From: CAYGAW01 sp964347945
GTDB taxonomy: Bacteria > Chloroflexota > Anaerolineae > UBA7937 > B3-Chlor
Assembly (NCBI GenBank): GCA_964347945.1
Contig: CAYGAW010000198.1
Coordinates: 1 to 19,209 of the forward strand
Reading direction: 5' to 3'
DNA length: 19,209 nucleotides
A program made the position numbers and the translations under genes. The notes below the pieces were generated by a model. That model did no database searches and had not been told where the DNA came from. It worked only from the letters and a program-made list of their open reading frames with translations. Within the stretch, counting starts at the first letter, position 1. Every line of letters starts with the position of its first letter. Below are positions 1-8,385 of this stretch, piece after piece.

Positions 1-29
1 GTTTGCGAAGCAGCGTCTTCAAGAGGCAG

Positions 30-1646
30 TCAGGGCACCGTGACGCTCCGCATCATGAGCGGGAAGAAAGTACCCCAAGTCGGGTCCGCAACGAAAGTGG
101 TCTGATCTTCCTCCATCACGACGTCGGGAGTATCCCACCCCTTAGCATCCATCACCGTCTGGAACGCCCGCCGACAACGGAGCTCCGCCGTGACGGTCAC
201 CGGGCCTCCGGCCGGTGGTGCGACGAAGCTATACGTGGACGTGTCGGTCTGCATGGCCGGGATGCGGTTGTCACTAACGATTAGAGTCTGCTTCCAGTAG
301 CTCACTACAGGCGACTGTCCGCTCGCAGCGTCTCGTAGGACCTTGGCGAAGGCCTTGCCTGGCAAGCCGGCCTGTGCACCACCCCACTCTGGCACAGTCG
401 GACCGCTGAGCTGGTTCAAGGCCTGCCCCAGATCTTCGGTAGCCTCGACGGTCAAGATCATGTGCCGCCCAGGGAAATCCGTAGGTACATGATGTCCAGC
501 TTCGTTATTGGTGACGGCCACGGTCACCCAAACCACATTCAAGGCCTGCGTGGCACTCACAGTCATGCTCACCGTGTTGTGCAGCAGTTCCTCATCCGCT
601 GCTCCGGGTTGCAGGTGGGACGCAATAAGTGCAGGGTCTCGGATCAACCCACCGTTCTCCGGGAAGACGAAGTAGTCCACGCCCGTGGGGGCCATGTGAC
701 AGGTCTGGCATTCGACGCCTTGCGCCGGATAGGGACTCTCCAACCACTCGCGGAACGACTCGTATATGGGAGTGCCCCAGAAGCTGAATTGGTGGCAGGC
801 GGCGCAGAACTGGCTCTTCTTCTCAAGCTCGAGATAGCTGACCCGTCTGGTTACGTCATCGAAGGGACCATAGAACATGTGCGTGTCCGACGGTGGGCGG
901 GTCAAAGGCATGGACTGTACCCCTGGCATATTCGAGTAGGGGAGACCCGTGGCAGGGTTCAAGTACACATTAGCCACTTTGTGGCAGAAATCGCAAAACA
1001 CGCCCTCGGTCTCCACTCCAACGAGATTGTTCATGTCCGACGTGAAGGGGTGATCCACCGCAGCCCCAGGCGCGTGGCAGGTGGCGCAGTTGCCGGCTGT
1101 CCCCGGGAAGTCGAGCTTGTACCCAGGTGAGACAGTCGCCGTCCCACTAATGTCGGCCCCGTTGTACAACGAGAAGAATCGCGGGTTGATGGCAGACTGA
1201 GCATGAGCGTTGACCTCCCACTGAGGGAAAGCCACCATGCAGTGCCCGCACCCGATGGGGTCTTCTGGAACAGGCATGGAGGTTAGCCACTCGTGGTCTG
1301 GGTTGTCTCCCGTGGGGTGCAGCGTCAGAGCAATAGTGATGCCCGTCTCCGGGGGTACAATCTCCTCCCCAGCGGGGTGATAGCCCTCGTGCCAAGCAGT
1401 GACCGTGACCGAAATACCCTCAGTCAAGCCCCCCAAGGTGAAAGTACCGTCAGCCGCGCTGATAGTGCTGTTGGATGTCGTCTGTTGCCGCACGGTGGCC
1501 CCGGCCACTGGACCCTCATCATCAACGACCACCCCGCTGACCTCGACAGTACCCTGGCTCGCCGCCCACTGGGCATGCCGAAGCAAGATCAAGAGGCCCA
1601 GCGGTACCATTACCATGAGCAGCCAGTTCCTGCGCTTCTTCATCAC
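30..1646 (-). CDS. Exported multihaem cytochrome c with carboxypeptidase-regulatory-like domain
   Basis: 538 residues, third gene of the exported redox operon. A signal peptide or N-terminal anchor occupies residues about 8-30 (positive MMKKRR start, hydrophobic core). Residues about 33-110 look like a carboxypeptidase-regulatory-like beta sandwich (GVVVDDEGPVAGATV, then DGTFTLGGL). The cytochrome part has four classical CxxCH haem-attachment sites at C187-H191, C218-H222, C281-H285 and C313-H317, plus a variant CGHCM at 133-137 where a first haem site would be expected. The segment NNEAGHHVPTDFPGRH (380-395) resembles the GHxxPT motif of c554-like multihaem cytochromes. The C-terminus carries FFPLMMR, 5 residues from the end. 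Role by inference: electron transfer outside the cytoplasmic membrane; donor and acceptor unknown. The start is a GTG next to an ATG; GGAGGA lies 8 bases before the GTG and 11 before the ATG, so the ATG at 1643 is equally possible. It begins 15 bases after the preceding gene. Confidence 0.88.
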   Translation of the reverse strand: MMKKRRNWLLMVMVPLGLLILLRHAQWAASQGTVEVSGVVVDDEGPVAGATVRQQTTSNSTISAADGTFTLGGLTEGISVTVTAWHEGYHPAGEEIVPPETGITIALTLHPTGDNPDHEWLTSMPVPEDPIGCGHCMVAFPQWEVNAHAQSAINPRFFSLYNGADISGTATVSPGYKLDFPGTAGNCATCHAPGAAVDHPFTSDMNNLVGVETEGVFCDFCHKVANVYLNPATGLPYSNMPGVQSMPLTRPPSDTHMFYGPFDDVTRRVSYLELEKKSQFCAACHQFSFWGTPIYESFREWLESPYPAQGVECQTCHMAPTGVDYFVFPENGGLIRDPALIASHLQPGAADEELLHNTVSMTVSATQALNVVWVTVAVTNNEAGHHVPTDFPGRHMILTVEATEDLGQALNQLSGPTVPEWGGAQAGLPGKAFAKVLRDAASGQSPVVSYWKQTLIVSDNRIPAMQTDTSTYSFVAPPAGGPVTVTAELRCRRAFQTVMDAKGWDTPDVVMEEDQTTFVADPTWGTFFPLMMRSVTVP

Positions 1647-1661
1647 TGTGGCGGTCCTCCG

Positions 1662-4600
1662 CTACGGACTAGCCGCCCAGCCGCGCTGGACTACTGGCAC
1701 GTAGCTCTCCGGATTCAGGTCGTTGACGACGAAGACCTCCTCGCCGATCAAGGTCACAGTGTTACCTTGTGGCTCAGGTCCTCCCACAGCAAGCAGATTG
1801 ATAGCCACCTCATCGGCCAGACCCTCCCATCGTCCCTCGTGGGCCGTGAGGCTCAGCATCGAGAAATCCTGGCGGAGAGCCCAAGCGTCATAGGTGACGG
1901 TGAACTCTCCACCCGCGTCCGGTGTGACGCTCCCCTGTCCCATCACCACGCCCTTGTCGTGGAAGGTGTAGTGAACAGCCGTCGTCCCTGGAGGCGCAAT
2001 GCCCTGGATGTGGACCGGTTCCACCTCTCCGATGGGCCAGACAATGAAACCTGGCTGCGGCGAATCGACCAGCAGCCTCGGCGAACCGGGCTCAACAACG
2101 TAGAATTCGTATCGCCCGGTCGTGCCCAGAACCGTCCCTGTGTTGTGGCTGGCGGGTATGACGCCGGTGGGGGGGTAAGGGCGGTCATGGAGCACGTGTA
2201 CATCCACCGTCCAACGGCCAGGCTCGTCGGCCACAAAGTCGAACGACGGATCGTAGACCCAACCAATCTTGTTGGCACGCAGGTTGCGGGTGTGGACGTC
2301 GTGCTGGATGGGCGAGGTGATAGTTACACTCACTTGGCTGTCCAGTGGCGGCCCGACATGCCCGGAGAAAGCCACCACATCCCCCACCTCCAGCACATTG
2401 CCGGGGCGCACGCCCTTGGGCAGGAAGAGCATGTCGATCTCCTGCCCCAGCAGCGTCATGATCGGCCCGCCGTCAAGGGCACCTGCACCCCGGAAGGGCG
2501 GCGTGACCCGCGCACCCACCTGGTCGTTGTGCGGCAGCAGTACCCATAGCGAGCTGTAGATGGCGTACTCGCTGAGCGGATTGGTCTCCGTGATCGTCCG
2601 AAACACCACCCCGCCAAACTCCCACTTCAAATCCCCCGGCTGGTCCCCGTCAGCCGGCTCACCAATCTGGTAGCCGTAGGTATCGTTGAAACGCCAGTAG
2701 GCAGTGCCCATACCATCCTCGGAGATGATCTCCCGCACGCGCACATCAGGGCGCTCCGAAGAGCCGTACCAGTAGCCCCACAGGTCGATATCTTCAGGGT
2801 CCACGGCAGGATCGATCCCGCTGTCGGTGGTGATGAACAAAGGTGCTTCGCCGATGGCGATGCGCTTCTCCAACCCCGACTGCGTGCACCCCTCGGGCGG
2901 CCAGCGGAAGCAGTTGCGAGCCCGATCAAAGTGATTGCGCATTGTGTTGTACACGGTCTCGCTGACTCCCGTCAGGTCTTTGACGGTGATGATGGTGTGG
3001 ATCGAGTCACCCAGGGTCGGGCGATCCGGGGTTTCGTCACCCCAATGGATGTCCCCACTGAAATAGGGATAGTAGTTCTCTAGTGCCCCATCGAACTTGT
3101 CGAGAGCCGGCAAAGAGGCATTCGTGAACCAGGCAGGCATGTCGTCAATGGTGTCATCCTTATAGTCCATTCCTCGCCTGCCGTGGGCTTCAATCTTGGT
3201 GGCAGCTCCCTCCACGACGTTGCCCCAAGTCATGGACCCCATCCATAACGTGCCGTCGGTGGCTGTGTACACGGCCGTAAGGTCGACCCGGAACTCGCCG
3301 GGATTTTCCAGGAGGATCTCGGTACCAACTGGCGGCTGGAAGTAGCCGAAACGGTTGGCCTGTCCCGTGACCGTTTCGGTGACGGCTTGCGCAGGATCGG
3401 AGTAAGGCATATGTACAAGTCGCACGGTCACGTCAGCGGGGACAGGGGGAAAGACGTGCAGTCCTGGGGCGAAGGCGTCCCCCTCCTCGTACGGAGTGGT
3501 GGGCAGCTGGGCCGGGTCCAGGTCGAGCACGCGGGCCACGGTCACCTCATAGGTGCCTTGGATGGCGTAGGTATTGCCGTAGATATCATCGACTTCACCT
3601 ATCAATGAGATGACGTGAGGACCGTATTGATCGAAGCTGTAGGCAAAGGCCTCATCCATCGTCGTCAGGTGGTATAGGTCGCCGATGTGACCGGTCCCCT
3701 CGGCTAGGAGATCGCCGCCGGGGGTGGAGGGTGTTCGCACAGACGATTGTCGAATGGGCGCTGGCCCGAGTTGGTCAACGCTGCTATCTGGCTTGATCAC
3801 TTCCACGATCAAGTGACCTGACGGTAGTTCCAGAGGGATGTGTGGTGGGCAAGGCATGCGCCGGTCGGTGGCTGAGAGCCAGTGCGAGCTGGGTTCCAGC
3901 CGATAGACCAGCGGCTCTCCCGTGCGTTCGTCCAGGCGTGGGATGGCGATTTGGTGAGGCGGGAAGACAACCCGCGTGGGCATGGCGAAGTGACCTACGT
4001 CCTCCCGGGCCTGGAGGCCGCGATGCCCGTTGACCGGATAGTCGCCCAGCAGGGTCCAGGGGATGTGAGGCGGAGCCGGCGAACCGACGGTGAGGGGCGG
4101 CATTCGGATCCACTCCAGCTCGTACCAGACCGGCACGAGGGGCACGCCTCCACTGAGTGGCACGTCGCTCAGGATGTATATCATGGGAAAATAGACTCCG
4201 TCCGGCAGGTCAGCGGGAACTAGGAGGGTGGTCTCCAGGAAACCATCGAAGCTGTGGGTGCTGACACAGGTCAGTCCGCTGAAGCTTGTCCAGAGAAGGA
4301 GCCTGTCCTCCCCGGCGGCCTCGTGCTCGATGGGCAGGCCAGTGGGTGTGAAGAGATGGGCGTTGAACCAGATACCCCACGGCTCGGCGCGACCATCAGG
4401 GCCGAACAGGTGGCGCAACCGGATGTCAGCCTGGACGGTAGCGGTTGGCGTCCCGGTGCAGTTGAGAGCTGGCGATGTGACGCGTAACCGTGCGGTGAGC
4501 GTCACCGACTGCCCAGCTTGCACAGCCAGGGTCGGTGGATTGCCCGGCACCTGCAGCGTGCCGGAGATCGTCCAGCCCGACCAGCCTCCTTGTGGGTTCA

Positions 4601-5159
4601 CGAAGCTGCCCACGATGTCGAAACCCTGCGACGAGCCGTTTGCAGGAGGACGCGCACCGACGTGCAGGATCGTGCCTGGCAGAAGGTTCGCGTCCCAAAA
4701 AAACGCATCCCTGGTCCACGTCTGTGCGGTCTGCCATGTCCGCGCCACTCGGTCGCCGGCCGGGTCATACTTGACCAGTAGCGAGGACCCAGGCGGGGCG
4801 TATAGAGTGGCGGTGAAGGCGCCAGTGGCGTCGGCCGTCGCGGTGATCATGTTGTGGGCGCTAAGGTTGACGATCATCACCGCTGATAGGGGTTCAACCG
4901 CACCCACCGTGCCGGTTATGGCGGCGTTGCCGTCAACGTCGGCCTCGCCGACGGTGATCTTGCTAGCATCCGGGGGCGTGGTGGGAAAGGGCACGGGTAT
5001 CGCAGTCGGTGTAGCCTGCGGCGCCATTTCGCCCTCGTCCACCGGAGCAGCGCTGGCCCGCGCCGACGTCCACACTGCCAGGGCCAAGAGCACAGTCAAA
5101 ATGCCAACCATGCTGACGGTCAGGATTCGCTTGGCGGAGCACGAAGCCCCTAAGCACAT
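1662..5159 (-). CDS. Large secreted protein of unknown family (1165 aa), Ig-like ends
   Basis: Not assigned to a named family. A signal peptide is visible at about residues 10-37 (KRILTVS, hydrophobic stretch, then ASA). A Pro/Thr-rich linker (about 48-63) leads to an Ig- or CarboxypepD-like module (about 66-125, ITGTV ... DATGAFTATLYAPPGSSL). The centre is rich in aromatic and acidic residues; about 690-900 contains SGDIHWGDETPDRPT, a C-x(8)-C pair and DIDLWGYWYGSS, and looks like a compact domain. The last about 110 residues again look Ig-like and end in YVPVVQR, 6 residues from the terminus. There are no CxxCH motifs, so it is not a cytochrome. The start is supported by AGGAGG 6 bases before the ATG; that Shine-Dalgarno overlaps the upstream gene's TAG stop (TAGGAGG), suggesting translational coupling. 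By inference it is a structural, adhesive or ligand-binding partner of the two haem proteins flanking it. Confidence 0.82.
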   Translation of the reverse strand: MCLGASCSAKRILTVSMVGILTVLLALAVWTSARASAAPVDEGEMAPQATPTAIPVPFPTTPPDASKITVGEADVDGNAAITGTVGAVEPLSAVMIVNLSAHNMITATADATGAFTATLYAPPGSSLLVKYDPAGDRVARTWQTAQTWTRDAFFWDANLLPGTILHVGARPPANGSSQGFDIVGSFVNPQGGWSGWTISGTLQVPGNPPTLAVQAGQSVTLTARLRVTSPALNCTGTPTATVQADIRLRHLFGPDGRAEPWGIWFNAHLFTPTGLPIEHEAAGEDRLLLWTSFSGLTCVSTHSFDGFLETTLLVPADLPDGVYFPMIYILSDVPLSGGVPLVPVWYELEWIRMPPLTVGSPAPPHIPWTLLGDYPVNGHRGLQAREDVGHFAMPTRVVFPPHQIAIPRLDERTGEPLVYRLEPSSHWLSATDRRMPCPPHIPLELPSGHLIVEVIKPDSSVDQLGPAPIRQSSVRTPSTPGGDLLAEGTGHIGDLYHLTTMDEAFAYSFDQYGPHVISLIGEVDDIYGNTYAIQGTYEVTVARVLDLDPAQLPTTPYEEGDAFAPGLHVFPPVPADVTVRLVHMPYSDPAQAVTETVTGQANRFGYFQPPVGTEILLENPGEFRVDLTAVYTATDGTLWMGSMTWGNVVEGAATKIEAHGRRGMDYKDDTIDDMPAWFTNASLPALDKFDGALENYYPYFSGDIHWGDETPDRPTLGDSIHTIITVKDLTGVSETVYNTMRNHFDRARNCFRWPPEGCTQSGLEKRIAIGEAPLFITTDSGIDPAVDPEDIDLWGYWYGSSERPDVRVREIISEDGMGTAYWRFNDTYGYQIGEPADGDQPGDLKWEFGGVVFRTITETNPLSEYAIYSSLWVLLPHNDQVGARVTPPFRGAGALDGGPIMTLLGQEIDMLFLPKGVRPGNVLEVGDVVAFSGHVGPPLDSQVSVTITSPIQHDVHTRNLRANKIGWVYDPSFDFVADEPGRWTVDVHVLHDRPYPPTGVIPASHNTGTVLGTTGRYEFYVVEPGSPRLLVDSPQPGFIVWPIGEVEPVHIQGIAPPGTTAVHYTFHDKGVVMGQGSVTPDAGGEFTVTYDAWALRQDFSMLSLTAHEGRWEGLADEVAINLLAVGGPEPQGNTVTLIGEEVFVVNDLNPESYVPVVQRGWAASP

Positions 5160-5168
5160 GAGAGCCTC

Positions 5169-7118
5169 CTATTCGAAATAAGGTAAAGCCACTAGAAAAG
5201 CCACCAAATCGGCCAATTCTCCTTGGGTCAAGTGTGATGTCACACCGTGCTGATCCTCAGGGTTGGCCGATGTCAGCACCTCGAGCAGTGTGCCCACGCT
5301 CCCATCGTGCAGGTAGGGAGCGCTATCATACAGGAAACGCAGCGTGGGGGTGTCAATCAACGGGCCAAACCATTCGCCGTAGGCATCGGCGGTACCCACA
5401 TCGTGGACTTGGTGGTCGGTGTATAGGGGCGGAGGATGACAAGTGGCGCAGTCGGTTTCGGCCGACTCGAAAATGGCCTTGCCGCGCTGCTCGGCCGGAC
5501 TCAACGTATGAGTCCGGGATGGAACGGCCAGACTGTCAACGAAGGCAGCGAGGCAATCCAGATCATAGGAGCGGCCTTGATTGGGCGGCCCCAGTGTGGG
5601 GTGCATATCGCCGTCGATGAGCCCGGTACCGAACTGCTCGAAACGGATGCTGAACTCGCTATCGGCCGACTCGTCCCATTCGGCCGACCAGCGGAGCGGG
5701 TAGGTCTCGATCATGCCCAACAAACTAGTGGTGTTGCGGGTGATGACCGGTGTGGCCCCTGGGGGCACATAGCCTGTGAACTGAAGCAGCCACGTGCGCC
5801 CATCGTGTTCGCCCTCTACGTGACAGGTGTTGCAGCTGATCCAGCGGGCCTGGGCCAGGTCGGGCCGGGCGCTGGAATGGAACAGCCGCTTGCCGCGCAG
5901 CAAGACGGGCGGCAAAGGAATGTCAGTGGCCTTGATCACTGAGGTCACTGTGTAGGTGCTCGTGTCCACCACGCTAACGGTGCCTGCCAGCGTGTTGTTT
6001 ACGTAGGCTGTGCTTCCATCGGGGCTGATGACGATGCCTCGGGGGTTGTCGCCCACTGGTACGTGCCCAGCCCGAATCGGCTGCGTGGGATTGCTGATAT
6101 CCAAGACTGACACATCGTTGCTACCCGCATTGACCACCCATAACTCGGTGTCGCTCTCGGTCAGCACCGCGTCCCAGGGTAGGCCCACCGGCTGGTCAGT
6201 CTCCGGCAGCGAGATGTGTTCGGAGCTCTGGTGGCTCTGGCTCACAAGGTTGAGCACCGAAACCTTGGGGAAAACCGTAGTGTCGAATCCAGTGTTCAGC
6301 CCCAGACCGTGGCCCATCGTCTGCGGCACATAGGCGCGGGTGCCCGCGCCGTTGACGATTACCGCAGGCGCGGGAGCAACGTTGGGCCAAGTCGAGATGG
6401 TGGTGAGGTGCGAAACCCAAAGAGAGAAAGAAAAGCTGAGAGGCGCACTCTCTGACCAGAGATTCGTCCCTTCGCCTCCACTGAGCACAAGAGGCAGGTG
6501 GACAGCCGGAGGTAGCACGGTGAGCACGGTCACATCGCCACTCAGCAGGTGGGTCACGAGGAGGCGGTGGCCCTCTGGCGCGAAAGCCAGCCCGCACGGG
6601 CGGTCGGCGACGCCTACGGAGGAGAGGGTCGACAGATTGCCGGCATCCAGGAACCGTACCTCGTCGTCGCCCAATTCGGCCACCGCGACGAAATGACCAC
6701 CAGGCGAGACCGCCACGCCCACCGGCCGGTCCCCCACAGCAACCTCGGCGATCACGGCGCTCCCGTCCAGGTCCACGACGGAAACACTATCCGACCCTTG
6801 GTTGGCCACGTAAGCGCGGCGGTGGGCGTCATCCGCAGCCACGCTGCGGGGATCCAGACCGACGGCAACCTCGGTCACCGTTGGCGGCGCGGTCAGCTCT
6901 ATGAGCGAGAGAGAGTTGGAGTCCGGGTTCACCACCAGTAGCGTTGCACCATCGGCTGTGATGGCGATGGCGGAGCTGGATCGCTTGAGGTTGCCATTGG
7001 AGGCGTCGATTCCCGCTGTAGCCGGTGGCCCAGCTGCGTGCGTCGACAAGAGGAGCATAAACAGCAAGCTCGCAGGGACGACAACGTATCTCTTGCTCCT
7101 TTGCGTACCACCCATCAT
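5169..7118 (-). CDS. YVTN beta-propeller / MauG-like di-haem cytochrome c fusion
   Basis: 649 residues and first gene of the operon. A signal peptide is visible (hydrophobic residues about 11-30). Residues about 45-395 are YVTN-type beta-propeller repeats: AYVANQGSDSVSVVDL (102-117), a matching ELWVVNAGSNDVSVLD (325-340) and AYVNNTLAGTVSVVD (371-385), with PxGVAVSPGG-like turns between blades. The C-terminal part has two c-type haem sites, C429-H433 and C557-H561, and ends with the MauG / cytochrome c peroxidase signature DTPTLRFLYDSAPYLHDGS (589-607). Proteins with this architecture are exported; the family performs haem-based oxidation or peroxidase chemistry, but the substrate cannot be read from sequence. 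An odd insertion between propeller blades contains HLPLVLS (207-213), similar to the tail motif of its operon partners. The start ATG at 7118 is followed by a second ATG and lacks a strong Shine-Dalgarno, so the exact start is uncertain. Confidence 0.88.
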   Translation of the reverse strand: MMGGTQRSKRYVVVPASLLFMLLLSTHAAGPPATAGIDASNGNLKRSSSAIAITADGATLLVVNPDSNSLSLIELTAPPTVTEVAVGLDPRSVAADDAHRRAYVANQGSDSVSVVDLDGSAVIAEVAVGDRPVGVAVSPGGHFVAVAELGDDEVRFLDAGNLSTLSSVGVADRPCGLAFAPEGHRLLVTHLLSGDVTVLTVLPPAVHLPLVLSGGEGTNLWSESAPLSFSFSLWVSHLTTISTWPNVAPAPAVIVNGAGTRAYVPQTMGHGLGLNTGFDTTVFPKVSVLNLVSQSHQSSEHISLPETDQPVGLPWDAVLTESDTELWVVNAGSNDVSVLDISNPTQPIRAGHVPVGDNPRGIVISPDGSTAYVNNTLAGTVSVVDTSTYTVTSVIKATDIPLPPVLLRGKRLFHSSARPDLAQARWISCNTCHVEGEHDGRTWLLQFTGYVPPGATPVITRNTTSLLGMIETYPLRWSAEWDESADSEFSIRFEQFGTGLIDGDMHPTLGPPNQGRSYDLDCLAAFVDSLAVPSRTHTLSPAEQRGKAIFESAETDCATCHPPPLYTDHQVHDVGTADAYGEWFGPLIDTPTLRFLYDSAPYLHDGSVGTLLEVLTSANPEDQHGVTSHLTQGELADLVAFLVALPYFE

Positions 7119-7615
7119 CGCGATCTGCCTAGCCCTGGGGTTGCCGACGGCCCAGGGTGACGAGTCACTGGTTCCGGTCGGGCACGGGGCGAGAGAGTAC
7201 CCAGTTCCTTGGTCTGCGATCGAGCCTCTGAGTCACCCTGACCTCGACACCCCCTTCTGGGCGACCCTCTCCCCGCGACAGCACCCATAGGACGCACTCA
7301 CCGCCACTCCGTAGCCACGGAACGGTGGAGTCCAACGCACCAAACTAGAGGACGGTCGTGACTGCTCGTCATTCTATCATGAGGCGAGTTGGCAGGCAAC
7401 AGAAGCAAAGGGGTCAGCCAGCACCAGCTGTATGAGAGTTGTCAGCTCGCGTTTCCCTGCATTCCTGACTCGCCTGAATCTTGAAGGCCGGCCGCTTAAA
7501 CTCGCGAGACAATCGGTCCGAGTCGCTAGCACCAGTGATTGGATTCTGCCAGCACCCACGACGGTCTGCGCCACGGGCGCGCGCCTGAGGCGGCGCGTCG
7601 ACTATCTCCCGGGAA
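7119..7615. other. Gene-free stretch upstream of the cytochrome operon
   Basis: About 500 bases between the small membrane-protein gene and the cytochrome operon, both read on the minus strand, so the operon's promoter should lie here. I found no convincing -35/-10 pair. A GC-rich hairpin (CGCGCC, 6-base loop, GGCGCG, at 7580-7597) lies just past the stop of the membrane-protein gene and could help end that transcript, but no T-run follows it. Open frames here have no recognisable product. Confidence 0.5.
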
Positions 7616-7849
7616 TCACCTATCAGCCCATCGACCCAGGAGGGCGAAGAACAGGTAGAGCGCGGCGATTGCACCAGCCCCGGCCAACAAGCAAGGCAAG
7701 GCAGCCAGCATCTCGCCAAAGCCGAACAACAACCCGATCAGGCCACCTCCGACGACCACCAACACGACGAAGGCGGCGACCAGCAGCCACAGTTCGTTTC
7801 GCTTGCGCAGACCACGGTAGTCAGTGGGAGGGCGTTCCTTGGGACTCAT
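7616..7849 (-). CDS. Small two-helix membrane protein of unknown function
   Basis: 77 residues starting MSPKERPPTDY. The soluble N-terminus carries a basic patch (RGLRKR), followed by two hydrophobic segments (about 20-44 and 48-70) joined by a short FGFGE turn, and a charged GRWADR tail. This is an integral membrane protein with no family I recognise. The frame is open further upstream (to 8026), but that part overlaps the DUF3795 gene and is low in hydrophobic order. The ATG at 7849 has a GGATGGG sequence a few bases before it and begins exactly where the protein becomes membrane-protein-like, so I chose it. It is the last gene of the minus-strand group, 53 bases after the DUF3795 gene. Confidence 0.6.
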   Translation of the reverse strand: MSPKERPPTDYRGLRKRNELWLLVAAFVVLVVVGGGLIGLLFGFGEMLAALPCLLAGAGAIAALYLFFALLGRWADR

Positions 7850-7902
7850 GATATCCCATCCGCTAGCCGGCCTCTGTTGGCGACCCAGCCAGCCCAGTGG
7901 AG

Positions 7903-8349
7903 TCACCCATATCGGGGCTGGTCCTTGGTCGCCGCGTAGTAGGCTTCGACCCCAATCTCCTTCATGCGGTTCTGCATCTGGAGGTATCTGCGTTCCAGGT
8001 GAGGATCGAAGTTGGTCTTGGCGCACGGGAACTCATCGCACTGAAAGCAGAAGTCCACACCCTTGTCTCCATGACAGGTGGCCACGCCACAGTCCGGCCA
8101 CAGGCACGTCCCCTCGCGGCACCCAGCGCAGTGTCCCTGCGCAAGGTAGGCCAGCAACTCCTTGAAAGGAGGGTAGTCCTCGAAGGCCGGCAGGAACGCC
8201 GAGAACCTCTCGGCGTAGATATCGAAAGACCCCAGGCGCTCTTGAAGTTGCGTGCTCAGCGTGGCTATGTCGCCCTGGGAGTGGGCGAAGCACTTGCGGC
8301 AGCTCAGTCCACACGGGGCAAGATCGTCGAGAATCTTCTGGTATTCCAT
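7903..8349 (-). CDS. DUF3795 cysteine-rich protein
   Basis: 148 residues from the ATG at 8349. The frame extends to a GTG at 8367, but those bases are the GGGAGGGAGGAG Shine-Dalgarno itself, so the ATG is preferred. It shows the DUF3795 cysteine pattern: CGLSCRKC near the N-terminus (C13, C17, C20), CAGC (C74, C77), three more cysteines (C82, C87, C92), and FCFQCDEFPC (C101, C104, C109). Eleven cysteines in a soluble protein of this size suggest metal or Fe-S binding, but the family has no established biochemical role. It has no signal peptide, so it is cytoplasmic. It sits 36 bases after the SDR gene and is probably co-transcribed with it. Confidence 0.85.
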   Translation of the reverse strand: MEYQKILDDLAPCGLSCRKCFAHSQGDIATLSTQLQERLGSFDIYAERFSAFLPAFEDYPPFKELLAYLAQGHCAGCREGTCLWPDCGVATCHGDKGVDFCFQCDEFPCAKTNFDPHLERRYLQMQNRMKEIGVEAYYAATKDQPRYG

Positions 8350-8385
8350 CTCCTCCCTCCCGCTCACACAGCAACACTCAGCGCG

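Noticed and set aside
1293..2549. Long plus-strand open frame (418 codons) over the cytochrome operon
   Set aside because: It lies opposite two well-supported genes, has no signal peptide, motif or Shine-Dalgarno, and its composition (Arg/His/Gly/Pro rich) is typical of an antisense shadow in GC-rich DNA.
4228..5181. Plus-strand open frame (317 codons) opposite the 1165-residue gene
   Set aside because: Antisense to a gene with a clear start, signal peptide and coupled Shine-Dalgarno; no recognisable domain.
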